Source of the DNA: Candidatus Binatia bacterium | Lineage (GTDB): Bacteria; Desulfobacterota; Binatia; UBA1149; JAJCZL01 | Direction of reading: 5' to 3' | NCBI GenBank assembly: GCA_028278325.1 | Contig: JANQEO010000275.1 | Location: 1-64,000 of the forward strand | Length of the DNA stretch: 64,000 nucleotides | Translations under genes and position numbers: made by a program | Shown here: one piece after another, positions 42,758 to 50,877 of the stretch | Layout: every line of letters begins with the position of its first letter | Numbering within the stretch: the first letter of the stretch is position 1 | The notes under the pieces: generated by a model | Database searches by the model: none | Seen by the model: the letters and a program-made list of their open reading frames with translations, nothing else | What the model was told of the DNA's origin: nothing

Positions 42758-43561
42758 TCAGGGTCGGTGTCGCGGCTGCCTCAGCAGCACGGCGGAACCG
42801 GGAACGGGCGTCGCGCGCCGGATCAGCGAGCGCACGTGGGCCCGCGCCAAGCGTATGCTCCGCTCGGCGCCCAGTCCCCTGGCCAAGCCGGCCGCGATCG
42901 CGCTGGCGAAGGCGCATCCCGTCCCGTGCATCTTGTAACGGGGCCGCAGCCGGGCAGCGCCCATCACCTTCAACCGCCCGCCCACGAGACAAACGTCTAC
43001 GGGCCGGCCGGGCAGATCGCCACCGGTGACGACAACCGCTCCTGCACCGGCCTCCGCCAGCCGCGCGGCTGATAGCTTCATCTCACCGACGTCGACGACA
43101 GGACCTCCCCCGAGGACGGAGGCTTCATCGATGTTGGCCGTCACCACCGAGGTGATCGGCAACAGATCTCTGGCGATGGCAGCGGCCACACCGGGCCCCG
43201 TCAATCGCCCGCCGGCCGAGGGTTTCAGGACGGGATCGAGCACCAGGGGCAACCCGGCCTTCTTCATGATCACGGCCATGGCCCTGGCGACCCCGGCGCT
43301 GGGAAGCAGCCCGCACTTGAGCACCTTGACGGGAAAGGTCTCGAGCAAAACCTCGAGCTGCCTCGCGACCAAGCCGGGGGAGAGAGCGCGGCAGTCTTCC
43401 ACACCCAGCCCGGTCTGCACCGTGACGGCGGTGACCACGGTCATGGCCCTTACACCGAGCTCTTCGAGGCTGCTCAGGTCGGCTTGAATGCCGGCGCCGG
43501 AACTCGGGTCGGAACCACCGATCGCCACCACCAACGGGGCATTGCGGGGTCTCGCGCTCAC
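42758..43561 (-). CDS. thiD: hydroxymethylpyrimidine/phosphomethylpyrimidine kinase
   Basis: 267 residues of the ribokinase-like family. AIGGSDPSSGAGIQADLSSLEELGV is at the N-terminus, PVLKPSAGGRL in the middle, and MHGTGCAFASAIAAGLARG near the C-terminus holds the anion hole and catalytic Asp/Cys equivalent. It phosphorylates HMP and HMP-P for thiamine synthesis. No other thiamine gene lies nearby; its neighbours are ptsP (60 bases downstream) and an aminotransferase gene. Length and motifs are normal. Confidence 0.92.
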   Translation of the reverse strand: MSARPRNAPLVVAIGGSDPSSGAGIQADLSSLEELGVRAMTVVTAVTVQTGLGVEDCRALSPGLVARQLEVLLETFPVKVLKCGLLPSAGVARAMAVIMKKAGLPLVLDPVLKPSAGGRLTGPGVAAAIARDLLPITSVVTANIDEASVLGGGPVVDVGEMKLSAARLAEAGAGAVVVTGGDLPGRPVDVCLVGGRLKVMGAARLRPRYKMHGTGCAFASAIAAGLARGLGAERSIRLARAHVRSLIRRATPVPGSAVLLRQPRHRP

Positions 43562-43580
43562 GACGACACCGAGCCGGGTT

Positions 43581-44750
43581 TCAAGCGCCCAGGCATTCGC
43601 GCAGGGACGCGCACACGTGCTCGACCGCCTCCGGCGTCAGCGAAGGATAGATTGGAAGCGCCAGCACTTCGCGGGCCGCCGCTTCGGAGGCCGGCAGATC
43701 ACCCTCAGAGTAACCGAGACGCGCAAAACAAGGCTGAAGATGGAGGGGCAGCGGATAGAACACTCGAGTATCGACACCGCGCTCGGCCATGGCCGCCTGT
43801 ACGGCATCGCGTCGCTCCGCTGCGAGCCGCACGACGAATTGATGGAAGACATGGAAGCCCTCAGGAGAATCCGCAGGCAGATCCAGGCCGGCGCCGGCGG
43901 CAGTTTCCAAGAGCGACCTGTAGCGGGCGGCGATCTCGACTCGCTTGCGCGTCCATTCCTCCAGGTGGGGCACCTTGGCGTTGAGAACCGCCGCTTGCAG
44001 CTCCCCCATCCTGGCGTTGATCCCGCACTCGCGGTGCTCGTAGGCGCCGCCATCGGCGCCGTGGGCCCGCAGCCTTCTCAAAGAGGCGGCGAGTTCGTCG
44101 TCGGAGGTCGTCACGGCCCCACCATCACCGGCACCACCGAGGTTCTTGGTCGGATAGTAGGAAAAGCATCCTGCCAACCCGGCACCGCCAACGGGTCCGG
44201 CATCGGTTCTCGCACCAATGGCCTGGGCCGCATCTTCGATGACAGCGAGCCCGTGGCCGGATGCCAGCTCGGCAACATCGGCCATTCCCACGGCCCGTCC
44301 ATACAAATGAACGACGACGAGGCCCTTGAGCCGGCTGCCTAGGCGACGGTGGACATGTAACCCGCCGTCGACGGCAAATTCCTTCTCTATCGTAGAGGCG
44401 AAGCGATCGGCGCCCGCGTTGAAGGTCTCCTCGTCGATGTCGACGAAGATCGGGTCGGCGCCGGCTCTCTCCACGGCGCCCGCGGTCGCGAAGAAGCTGA
44501 AGGCCGGCACCAGCACTGAATCGCCCCTCCCTATCCCGCAGGCTTGCAGGGCGAGGAACAGTGCGTCGCTACCCGACGAACATGCCACCGCGTGACGACT
44601 GCCGGTGATTCCGGTCATGGCCGCTTCCAGCTCACGGGTCTGTTCGCCGAGCACGAAGGTTCTGGAGTCGATGACGGCGCGCAGTCGGGCCATGCAGCTG
44701 TCGGTCAGCGCCGCGTACTCGCTGTCGATGCCTACGAAGGGAACCCTCAC
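43581..44750 (-). CDS. DegT/DnrJ/EryC1/StrS aminotransferase (WbpE/WlbC-like)
   Basis: 389 residues. ACSSGSDALFLALQACGIGRGDSVLVPAFSF binds the cofactor phosphate, VIEDAAQAIGA supplies the Asp, and the PLP Lys is in CFSYYPTKNLGGAGDGGA. Of the two DegT proteins in the window this one looks more like WbpE/WlbC, which transfers an amino group to the 3-keto UDP-sugar made by WlbA/WbpB. It is 37 kb from the left-end polysaccharide locus and sits among housekeeping genes (thiD, sirtuin). A role in another amino-sugar pathway is possible. Confidence 0.87.
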   Translation of the reverse strand: MRVPFVGIDSEYAALTDSCMARLRAVIDSRTFVLGEQTRELEAAMTGITGSRHAVACSSGSDALFLALQACGIGRGDSVLVPAFSFFATAGAVERAGADPIFVDIDEETFNAGADRFASTIEKEFAVDGGLHVHRRLGSRLKGLVVVHLYGRAVGMADVAELASGHGLAVIEDAAQAIGARTDAGPVGGAGLAGCFSYYPTKNLGGAGDGGAVTTSDDELAASLRRLRAHGADGGAYEHRECGINARMGELQAAVLNAKVPHLEEWTRKRVEIAARYRSLLETAAGAGLDLPADSPEGFHVFHQFVVRLAAERRDAVQAAMAERGVDTRVFYPLPLHLQPCFARLGYSEGDLPASEAAAREVLALPIYPSLTPEAVEHVCASLRECLGA

Positions 44751-44759
44751 GCTGTGTTC

Positions 44760-45542
44760 CTAGCCGTCAGCGCCGTCGAGTCCCGCGCGCCGCAACAGCA
44801 AGGACATCGATTCGCCGGCCGAGCCGCCTAAAGTAGCCGCCGCCAAGTGGTCCTTGTCGGTGGCCTCGTTGTTCACGATTATGAGCGATGCACCGCCCCG
44901 CACTGCCTCGTCGGGCAAGCCCGCGGCCGGATAGACCACCAACGACGATCCGATGACGAGCATCAGATCACAACTCCTGGCCGCTTGGAACGCGGCCAAG
45001 GTCTCACGCTCGGGCATGGCCTGGCCGAAGGAAACGGTGGCCGGCTTGAGGCGGCCGCCACAGTGGTCACAACCCGGAGCAACGTCGCCGTCGAGCACCC
45101 GCGCGTGCACCTCCTCGCGGTCATGGGGCGCGCCGCAGTCGATGCAGGTCACGCGCAAAGACGAGCCATGGATCTCGATTATCTTCTCGTCGGATGTTCC
45201 GGCTTTCTGATGCAGTCCGTCCACGTTCTGGGTGACCAGCAACAGCAGCTTGCCGCAACGTTCGAGCGCCGCGACGGCCCTGTGGGCGGCATTGGGCTCG
45301 GCGTCTCTCAGCACGGGATAGCTCTCGGTGGCGATCTCCCAGTAGAGCCTGCGGGTGTCGGCGCTGGCGACGAACTTGTCGAACGTCAGCTTGCTGGGGT
45401 CGTAGCGGCTCCAGAGGCCTCCGGGAGAACGAAAGTCGGGAATGCCGGATTCGGTCGATACACCGGCTCCGGTCAAGACCGCGACGCGTTCGGCGCGCCG
45501 GAGCAGGCTCGCAGCCTTCTCGAGCGCATCGTCGTCGCGCAT
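44760..45542 (-). CDS. cobB: NAD-dependent protein deacylase, sirtuin family
   Basis: 260 residues from the ATG at 45542; a GTG directly before it is an alternative. GAGVSTESGIPDFRSPGGLWSRY is the NAD-binding motif, TQNVDGLHQKAG holds the catalytic His with the Asn-Val-Asp triad, and two CxxC pairs (CIDCG, CDHCG) bind structural zinc. It removes acetyl or acyl groups from lysines of proteins such as acetyl-CoA synthetase. It lies directly beside a DegT aminotransferase gene and opposite the divergent PBP1A gene; a histone-deacetylase-like enzyme follows 2.4 kb away. Confidence 0.93.
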   Translation of the reverse strand: MRDDDALEKAASLLRRAERVAVLTGAGVSTESGIPDFRSPGGLWSRYDPSKLTFDKFVASADTRRLYWEIATESYPVLRDAEPNAAHRAVAALERCGKLLLLVTQNVDGLHQKAGTSDEKIIEIHGSSLRVTCIDCGAPHDREEVHARVLDGDVAPGCDHCGGRLKPATVSFGQAMPERETLAAFQAARSCDLMLVIGSSLVVYPAAGLPDEAVRGGASLIIVNNEATDKDHLAAATLGGSAGESMSLLLRRAGLDGADG

Positions 45543-45647
45543 CACGCGAGCCTATATAATCATTGGGCAACCGCAACCACGATCCGTGAGCCGGCCATGC
45601 CGTGTTGACCGGATGGATGGCGGTCGTTACGGTCCCTGGGTGAACCC

Positions 45648-47990
45648 GTGAAGTGGCTTCGGTGGATACTGCTGGTTTTCTGCGTGCTGGTCGGCCTCGG
45701 CGGCGGCGCGCTGGGCTTCACCCTCTACGACCAGTACTGGACCCAGCTGCCTCCCCTCGACGGCCTGCTCGAATACCGTCCTCCCGTCGCGACACGCGTG
45801 TACGCGGATGACGGCAGCCTCGTGGGAGAGTTCTTCTTCGAGAAGCGCTACCTGACACCGATACACGAAATCTCGCCGGTGGTGCGCTACGCCTTCGTCG
45901 CCGCCGAAGATTCGGACTTCTACTCCCACCGGGGGATAGACTTCAGCAGTATCGGGCGAGCCTTCGTAGCCAACATGCGAGCCGGTGACGTGGTTCAGGG
46001 AGGAAGCACGATCACCCAGCAGGTGGTCAAAGCACTTCTGCTCACCCCGGAGCGCAGCTATCGAAGAAAGCTCCGCGAGGTGATGCTGTCAATGCGCCTC
46101 GAGAGGGAACTGTCGAAAAACGAGATTCTCTATTTGTATCTGAACGAGATCTACCTGGGTGACGGCAACTATGGGGTCGGCGCAGCCGCCCGCGCCTACT
46201 TCAACAAGAAGGTCAACGAACTAACCTTGCCGGAAGCCGCACTGCTGGCCGGCTTGCCTCAAGCGCCGAGCCGCTACTCGCCCACTCGCAACCCTCAGGG
46301 AGCACTCACCCGGCAGCGCTATGTCTTGAGGCGGATGTTCGACGAGGGGTTCATCACCCAAAACGAATATGAGCTGGCTCTCGACGACGGCGTGAACGTT
46401 CTTCCGCGGCGCCACGCAGCCAACAAGTTCGGCAGTTACTACATCGAGTACGTCAGACAGTACCTGGAGACCCACTTCGGCAAGCAGGCTCCCTACCATC
46501 AAGGGTTCCGCGTCTACACGAGCATGAACCTGGCCATGCAGAGGGCTGCCGAGGAGGCCGTGCGTACGGGCGTGCGCACAGTCGATCTGCGCCTCGGGTA
46601 CAGAGGGCCGCACGAGCGCATACCCCCGGAAGAACTCGAGGAACGGTTGGCCACCGACCGCAAGCGCGACGACCTCGCGGAACTCGTGGACGGCCGAGCC
46701 TACGATGCCATCGTGACGGGGGTCGAGCCGCGCTCGATCGACGTGGAGCTCGGCAACTTCATCTCCAACATCGACGTCTCCAGCCTCAACTGGCACGAAT
46801 CCGTCGAGGACCGCAGGTTCCGCATCGGTGACGTCGTGATGGTCAAGGCGAGTGGCGGCGCCGGCGGCTTCGCCTTCCTGCTCACCCAGGAGCCGGAGTT
46901 GGAATCGGCGCTGCTGGCCATCGACCCGGTCAGCGGTCAGGTGAAGGCCATGGTGGGCGGTTACGACTACGGCCGCAGCCAGTTCAACCGGGCCGTGCAA
47001 GCCAAGCGTCAACCCGGCTCGGCGTTCAAGCCCTTCGTTTACGCGGCTGCATTGGACAACGGGTACACGCCGGCGAGCATAGTCCTCGACGCCCCCATAC
47101 AGTACATCGATCATGACAAGATCTGGCGGCCGCAGAACTACAGCCGCCGTTTCTACGGACCCACGACCCTGAGAAAAGCTCTGGAGAAGTCGCGCAACGT
47201 GGTCACCGTGCGCGTCGTACAAGACCTCGGCGCCGACACCGTAGTCGACTACGTACGTCGCTTCGGGTTCAGGACCAGGATCAGGGCCAACCTGTCCGTG
47301 GGCCTGGGCACATCGGAAGTAACGCTGCTCGAGTTGACCAACGCCTACTCGATCTTCGCCAACAGCGGAGAATGGGTGGAACCGGTGCTGATCAACAGGA
47401 TCGAGGATTCCAGCGGCTGGGTAATGCTCGACAAGGAAGCACGCAAGGAAGAAAAACTGTCTGCGCAAACCGCGTATCTGATAACGAGCATGCTGGAAGG
47501 GGTCGTCCAACGCGGCACGGGACGAAGCGTTCGCTCTCTCAAGCGTCCGGTAGCAGGCAAGACCGGAACCACGAACGAACAACGCGACGGCTGGTTCATC
47601 GGCTACGTGCCTGACCTCGTCAGCGGAGTATGGGTAGGATTCGACGACGACCGCACCCTTGGCGCTTCCGGAACGGGCGGCAAGGTGGCGGCACCGATCT
47701 GGCTCGACTTCATGCTGCGTGCGCTCGACGGCAAGCCTGTTCTGGACTTCGAAGTGCCCGAGGGCATCGGCTGCGTTCACATCGATGCCGAGTCCGGCCT
47801 CAGGGCCCGCGACACCGACCTGGACGGCGTCTTGGAATGCTTCAAGACCGGCACAGAGCCGGTGGAGTTCGCGCCCGAATGGAAGGTCGACCCCCACGAA
47901 GGCAGCGAATCGCTGACCATCGAGGAAATCGTTACACCGATCGACCCCGAGCTGATCGAGAAGTACCGCTCCGGTCAGATCTTCCAGTAA
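45648..47990 (+). CDS. mrcA: penicillin-binding protein 1A (bifunctional glycosyltransferase/transpeptidase)
   Basis: 780 residues. One N-terminal membrane helix (ILLVFCVLVGLGGGALGFTLY) anchors it. The GT51 domain follows with AAEDSDFYSHRGIDFSSIGRA (catalytic Glu) and GGSTITQQVVKALLL; an OB-like insert fills the middle. The transpeptidase has SAFK in QPGSAFKPFVY, SRN in KSRNVV and KTG in GKTGTTNEQRDGWFIG. It polymerises and cross-links peptidoglycan. The C-terminus ends in an acidic-basic tail and overlaps the converging HDAC-like gene by 16 bases. PBP1A length and domain order are normal. Confidence 0.95.
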   Translation: MKWLRWILLVFCVLVGLGGGALGFTLYDQYWTQLPPLDGLLEYRPPVATRVYADDGSLVGEFFFEKRYLTPIHEISPVVRYAFVAAEDSDFYSHRGIDFSSIGRAFVANMRAGDVVQGGSTITQQVVKALLLTPERSYRRKLREVMLSMRLERELSKNEILYLYLNEIYLGDGNYGVGAAARAYFNKKVNELTLPEAALLAGLPQAPSRYSPTRNPQGALTRQRYVLRRMFDEGFITQNEYELALDDGVNVLPRRHAANKFGSYYIEYVRQYLETHFGKQAPYHQGFRVYTSMNLAMQRAAEEAVRTGVRTVDLRLGYRGPHERIPPEELEERLATDRKRDDLAELVDGRAYDAIVTGVEPRSIDVELGNFISNIDVSSLNWHESVEDRRFRIGDVVMVKASGGAGGFAFLLTQEPELESALLAIDPVSGQVKAMVGGYDYGRSQFNRAVQAKRQPGSAFKPFVYAAALDNGYTPASIVLDAPIQYIDHDKIWRPQNYSRRFYGPTTLRKALEKSRNVVTVRVVQDLGADTVVDYVRRFGFRTRIRANLSVGLGTSEVTLLELTNAYSIFANSGEWVEPVLINRIEDSSGWVMLDKEARKEEKLSAQTAYLITSMLEGVVQRGTGRSVRSLKRPVAGKTGTTNEQRDGWFIGYVPDLVSGVWVGFDDDRTLGASGTGGKVAAPIWLDFMLRALDGKPVLDFEVPEGIGCVHIDAESGLRARDTDLDGVLECFKTGTEPVEFAPEWKVDPHEGSESLTIEEIVTPIDPELIEKYRSGQIFQ

Positions 47991-48994
47991 GCTCGCAGAG
48001 CCTCGGCCGCTTGCCGGCTCCAGGCGTTGAGCTCGGCGCCGGGCGCGGCGAAGGGCTCGGGCTGCCTCAGCGCTCGGCTCACTCCTCCCACGCAATCCTG
48101 CAGAGCGTGCAGGTCGTAGCCCCCCTCCAGCAGCAACATCAGCCTGCCCTCACAACAGCTTTCGGCAACCTCGTTCAACGCCGCGGTCATTTGCCCGTAA
48201 GCAGGCGTACTCAGGTTGATCGACGCTAGGGGGTCGTCTCGATGGGCGTCGAAGCCGGACGAGACCAGCACGAAATCCGGGTTGTACTCCATGGCCATGG
48301 GGACGATCACGTCGCGGAAGGCCGCCAGATAGTCGTCGTCACCGGCACCGGCCGGCATCGGCAGGTTTGCCGTGCAACCCGAACCCGCTCCGCGCCCCAG
48401 CTCGTCTATCGCGCCGGTGCCCGGATAGAAGGGGTACTGGTGCAGCGACACGTACATCACGTCATCGCAGTCATAGAAGATGTTCTGGGTGCCGTTGCCG
48501 TGGTGCACGTCCCAGTCGAGCACGAAAACCCTGCCGAGCTTCCGCACCGCCGTAAGATGCCTCGCGACCACCGCCGCGTTGTTGAAGAAACAAAAGCCCA
48601 TGACGCGATCCCGCTCGGCATGGTGGCCAGGCGGGCGCACTGCCGCGAAACCACGATCGACCTCGCCGCTCAGCACCGCGTCGGCCAACTCGACGCATCC
48701 CCCCGCAGCCAGGCTCGCGGCCTCGTAGGACTCGCCGCAGGCGGCGGTGTCGGCATCGAAACGGGTCAACGCCTGTCCCGCGCTGGCTGCGACCGACGCA
48801 ACGTGCGTGTGCGTATGCACCCGCAGAAGCTCGTCCTCTTGCGCATGCCTGACCTCTACACGTGGCAGGTCTCGGAACTCTTCGCTGTCATAGAGCTGCT
48901 CGATGACGGTGAGTCGGGCGGGCGACTCGGGGTGTCCGTAGCCGGCATCGTGGAGCACGAAGCGATGATCTATAGCGAGACCGAGGCTCCTCAT
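47975..48994 (-). CDS. histone deacetylase-family (acetoin utilisation/amidohydrolase-like) enzyme
   Basis: 339 residues. GHPESPARL near the start, RPPGHHAERDRVMGFCFFNNAA with the catalytic His pair, VLDWDVHHGNGTQNIFY with zinc-binding Asp and His, and DAHRDDPLASINL with the second Asp are the class II HDAC/AcuC/polyamine deacetylase signatures. It hydrolyses an acetamide, on lysines or polyamines; substrate not predictable. Its end overlaps the PBP1A gene by 16 bases in convergent orientation. It lies near a sirtuin gene, so two unrelated deacylases occur within 4.5 kb. Confidence 0.9.
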   Translation of the reverse strand: MRSLGLAIDHRFVLHDAGYGHPESPARLTVIEQLYDSEEFRDLPRVEVRHAQEDELLRVHTHTHVASVAASAGQALTRFDADTAACGESYEAASLAAGGCVELADAVLSGEVDRGFAAVRPPGHHAERDRVMGFCFFNNAAVVARHLTAVRKLGRVFVLDWDVHHGNGTQNIFYDCDDVMYVSLHQYPFYPGTGAIDELGRGAGSGCTANLPMPAGAGDDDYLAAFRDVIVPMAMEYNPDFVLVSSGFDAHRDDPLASINLSTPAYGQMTAALNEVAESCCEGRLMLLLEGGYDLHALQDCVGGVSRALRQPEPFAAPGAELNAWSRQAAEALRAYWKI

Positions 48995-49069
48995 TCCGCC
49001 ACTTACTCATAGCGGCGGCTTATCGGCAAATCGTCGCAACACGCGTGAGCCACGCGGGTTTCATACGGG

Positions 49070-49098
49070 TTGACAGTCACCGTCCCCGTCCCTAGCGT
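49070..49098 (+). promoter_or_regulatory. sigma-70-like promoter of the tat genes
   Basis: TTGACA (49070-49075) is a perfect -35 element; after exactly 17 bases follows TAGCGT (49093-49098), a weak -10. Transcription would begin near 49105, about 28 bases before the tatA/B ATG at 49133. Confidence 0.45.
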
Positions 49099-49132
49099 TG
49101 TCTGCGGCTCGCTCGGCGCGCCCTCTCGAACA

Positions 49133-49408
49133 ATGTTCGGTATCGGTTCCACAGAACTAATCGTCATCCTGGTCATCGCCTTACTGGTGCTGGGACCGAA
49201 GCGACTCCCCGACCTCGCCCGCTCCCTTGGGAAAGGGCTGGCGGAATTCAAACGAGCGACCAACGACATCACCGAAGAACTCGACAACGCCCGCATCATG
49301 ATGGAGGAGGAAACGCGTAAGGCAGCGGCCGAAAGCGACGCCGAGGCCCGCAAGAAGCGCGCCCGCGAGGCGGACGACGAAGACGATGAGGAGGAAGACG
49401 ATGACTGA
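49133..49408 (+). CDS. twin-arginine translocase subunit TatA/TatB
   Basis: 91 residues from the ATG at 49133, where the family begins ([35 protein letters not shown]); the frame reads further upstream with no similarity. A short membrane helix, the FGP-like LGPKRLPD hinge and an amphipathic helix ([16 protein letters not shown]) are followed by a charged tail that ends in an unusual run of Asp and Glu ([11 protein letters not shown]). TatA and TatB cannot be distinguished safely; the N-terminal Glu in GSTELIV favours TatB. Oligomers form the pore or the receptor with TatC, encoded next. Confidence 0.9.
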   Translation: MFGIGSTELIVILVIALLVLGPKRLPDLARSLGKGLAEFKRATNDITEELDNARIMMEEETRKAAAESDAEARKKRAREADDEDDEEEDDD

Positions 49409-49443
49409 TCTTCCCGGCCCTACCATCGTCGCCGCCTGAGCCC

Positions 49444-50190
49444 ATGCACGACGCAGAGCTCCCACTGACGGGGCACCTGGAAGAACTCAGGCGACGCCTC
49501 GCCATTGGCTTGTTGGCGGTCGGCGCGGGGTTCGCGGTCTGCTATCCGCAGGCCAGCCGGCTCTTCGACTTTCTCACCACGCCGCTCAACGCTGCAGCGA
49601 GCGCACGCGGCATAGAACACACCCTCATAGGCACGGGGGTGGCCGAAGCGTTTTTCACGCGGCTACTCGTGTCGTTCATCGCCGGCTTCTTTCTCGCTCT
49701 GCCTGTCGTGCTCCACCAGGTCTGGCGTTTCGTAGTGCCCGGTCTCAGGCAATCCGAAGCCAGGCACGCCCGCAGCTTCGTTTTCTTCGGCACCCTGTTC
49801 TTTCTGGCGGGGGCCGTGTTCTGCTACCGGGTGGTGTTCCCTGTCGGGTTTCCGTTTCTGCTCAACGAGTACGTCAAGATCGGCGTCGACCCCGCCATAC
49901 GCATCAGTGAGTACCTGTCGTTCTCGTCTCGAATGCTGCTCGCCTTCGGCATCACCTTCGAGTTGCCGGTTGCCACCTACTTTCTTGCCAGGGTCGGCCT
50001 GGTAACCCATCTGACCCTGATCTACTACGCACGGCACGCCGTACTCGTTCTCTTCATCCTATCGGCGCTTCTCACGCCACCCGACGTAGTATCGCAACTG
50101 TTGATGGCGGCCCCGCTGCTGACGCTCTATGCGATCTCCATAGGCGTAGCGTACGCGGTCAAGCCGTCGAAGAAGTCCGAGGAATCCTGA
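49444..50190 (+). CDS. tatC: twin-arginine translocase subunit TatC
   Basis: 248 residues with six membrane helices. HDAELPLTGHLEELRRRLAIGLLAVG is the conserved N-terminus (HLxELRxR) that binds the twin-arginine signal; the last loop PDVVSQLLMAAPLLTLYAIS with the conserved Pro-Asp is typical. TatC receives folded proteins with twin-arginine signals and works with TatA/B. It lies 35 bases after the tatA/B gene. A DUF4911-like gene converges and ends 9 bases away. Confidence 0.95.
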   Translation: MHDAELPLTGHLEELRRRLAIGLLAVGAGFAVCYPQASRLFDFLTTPLNAAASARGIEHTLIGTGVAEAFFTRLLVSFIAGFFLALPVVLHQVWRFVVPGLRQSEARHARSFVFFGTLFFLAGAVFCYRVVFPVGFPFLLNEYVKIGVDPAIRISEYLSFSSRMLLAFGITFELPVATYFLARVGLVTHLTLIYYARHAVLVLFILSALLTPPDVVSQLLMAAPLLTLYAISIGVAYAVKPSKKSEES

Positions 50191-50198
50191 ACGGCGCC

Positions 50199-50513
50199 TT
50201 AGGCGTCTTTCAACTCCACCAGTAGATCCTGTCTCAACTCCGACAGCAGCGACTCGGACGGGTCGACCCTCTCCATGTCCGTGTCGGTTTCGATCGAGGA
50301 AAGGATCCCCTGAACGGTGGGAGCTTGATCCGGGACGATCATGATGACCTGAAGGATGCGGCCGGGGGCGTAGTGAGGCTCGACCGAGCGCACTACCGCG
50401 ACCCCCTCGTATGATTCGAGCAGCACCTTGACATAAATCGCGTGCCGCCGAGGCAGGTTGATGAACAGGGCGTGGACTCCCAGCGCGTCATCGTAGGTGC
50501 CATGCAGCGTCAT
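50199..50513 (-). CDS. small DUF4911-like protein
   Basis: 104 residues. The core (FINLPRRHAIYVKVLLESYEGVAVVRSVEP and RILQVIMIVPDQAPTVQGIL) has the beta-alpha pattern and length of DUF4911, a small soluble family seen in Deltaproteobacteria and Firmicutes without assigned role. There is no membrane segment or catalytic motif. TGAGG lies before the ATG. It stands directly downstream of a membrane-anchored Zn-ribbon gene and the AsmA-like gene, all on the minus strand, and may be co-transcribed. Family assignment is from memory of the pattern and moderate. Confidence 0.6.
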   Translation of the reverse strand: MTLHGTYDDALGVHALFINLPRRHAIYVKVLLESYEGVAVVRSVEPHYAPGRILQVIMIVPDQAPTVQGILSSIETDTDMERVDPSESLLSELRQDLLVELKDA

Positions 50514-50522
50514 CTTCGGGCC

Positions 50523-50840
50523 TCAGTTGAATATGCGGGTGACATCGAAGTACAGCGACCTCTCCTCTTCGCAACGGCTGCACTCGCTGCGCACGATGCG
50601 CAACCTGCGTCCGTCGAGTTCCTCCGAAGCTTCTCCCAGACTCGTCAGCGAGCCGCTGCAGGCGCAACGGCTTTCCGTCAGCCACTCGTCGATCTCGTCG
50701 AAGGAGCGGACGACGACCGCGGTGGCCGCGCTTTCTGCCGGCAATCGGCGCCGGCGTCGCGAATGCGAGATACGCGAGGCCAGCCGCCATCCACTGAACC
50801 CGAGAGCGAGGATCAGGGCCAGGGAGATCGCCAGTCCCAC
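50523..50840 (-). CDS. small membrane-anchored protein with Cys cluster
   Basis: 105 residues from a GTG. An N-terminal membrane helix (ISLALILALGFSGW) is followed by a basic linker and a soluble part with CACSG and ECSRCEEE, i.e. CxC...CxxC, which could bind one zinc. SFDEIDEWLTES is predicted helical. I do not recognise the family. It is between the AsmA-like gene upstream and the DUF4911-like gene downstream with short gaps, so the three probably form one transcript; a link to envelope maintenance is only suggested by AsmA. Confidence 0.5.
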   Translation of the reverse strand: MGLAISLALILALGFSGWRLASRISHSRRRRRLPAESAATAVVVRSFDEIDEWLTESRCACSGSLTSLGEASEELDGRRLRIVRSECSRCEEERSLYFDVTRIFN

Positions 50841-50877
50841 GAGCTAGCCCTGCAACCCGCCCCGCCGCAACGGAGCT

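Noticed and set aside
46221..48095. 624-codon open frame antisense to PBP1A
   Set aside because: PBP1A is unmistakable on the plus strand; the antisense product is rich in Arg, Val, His and Asp with no motif.
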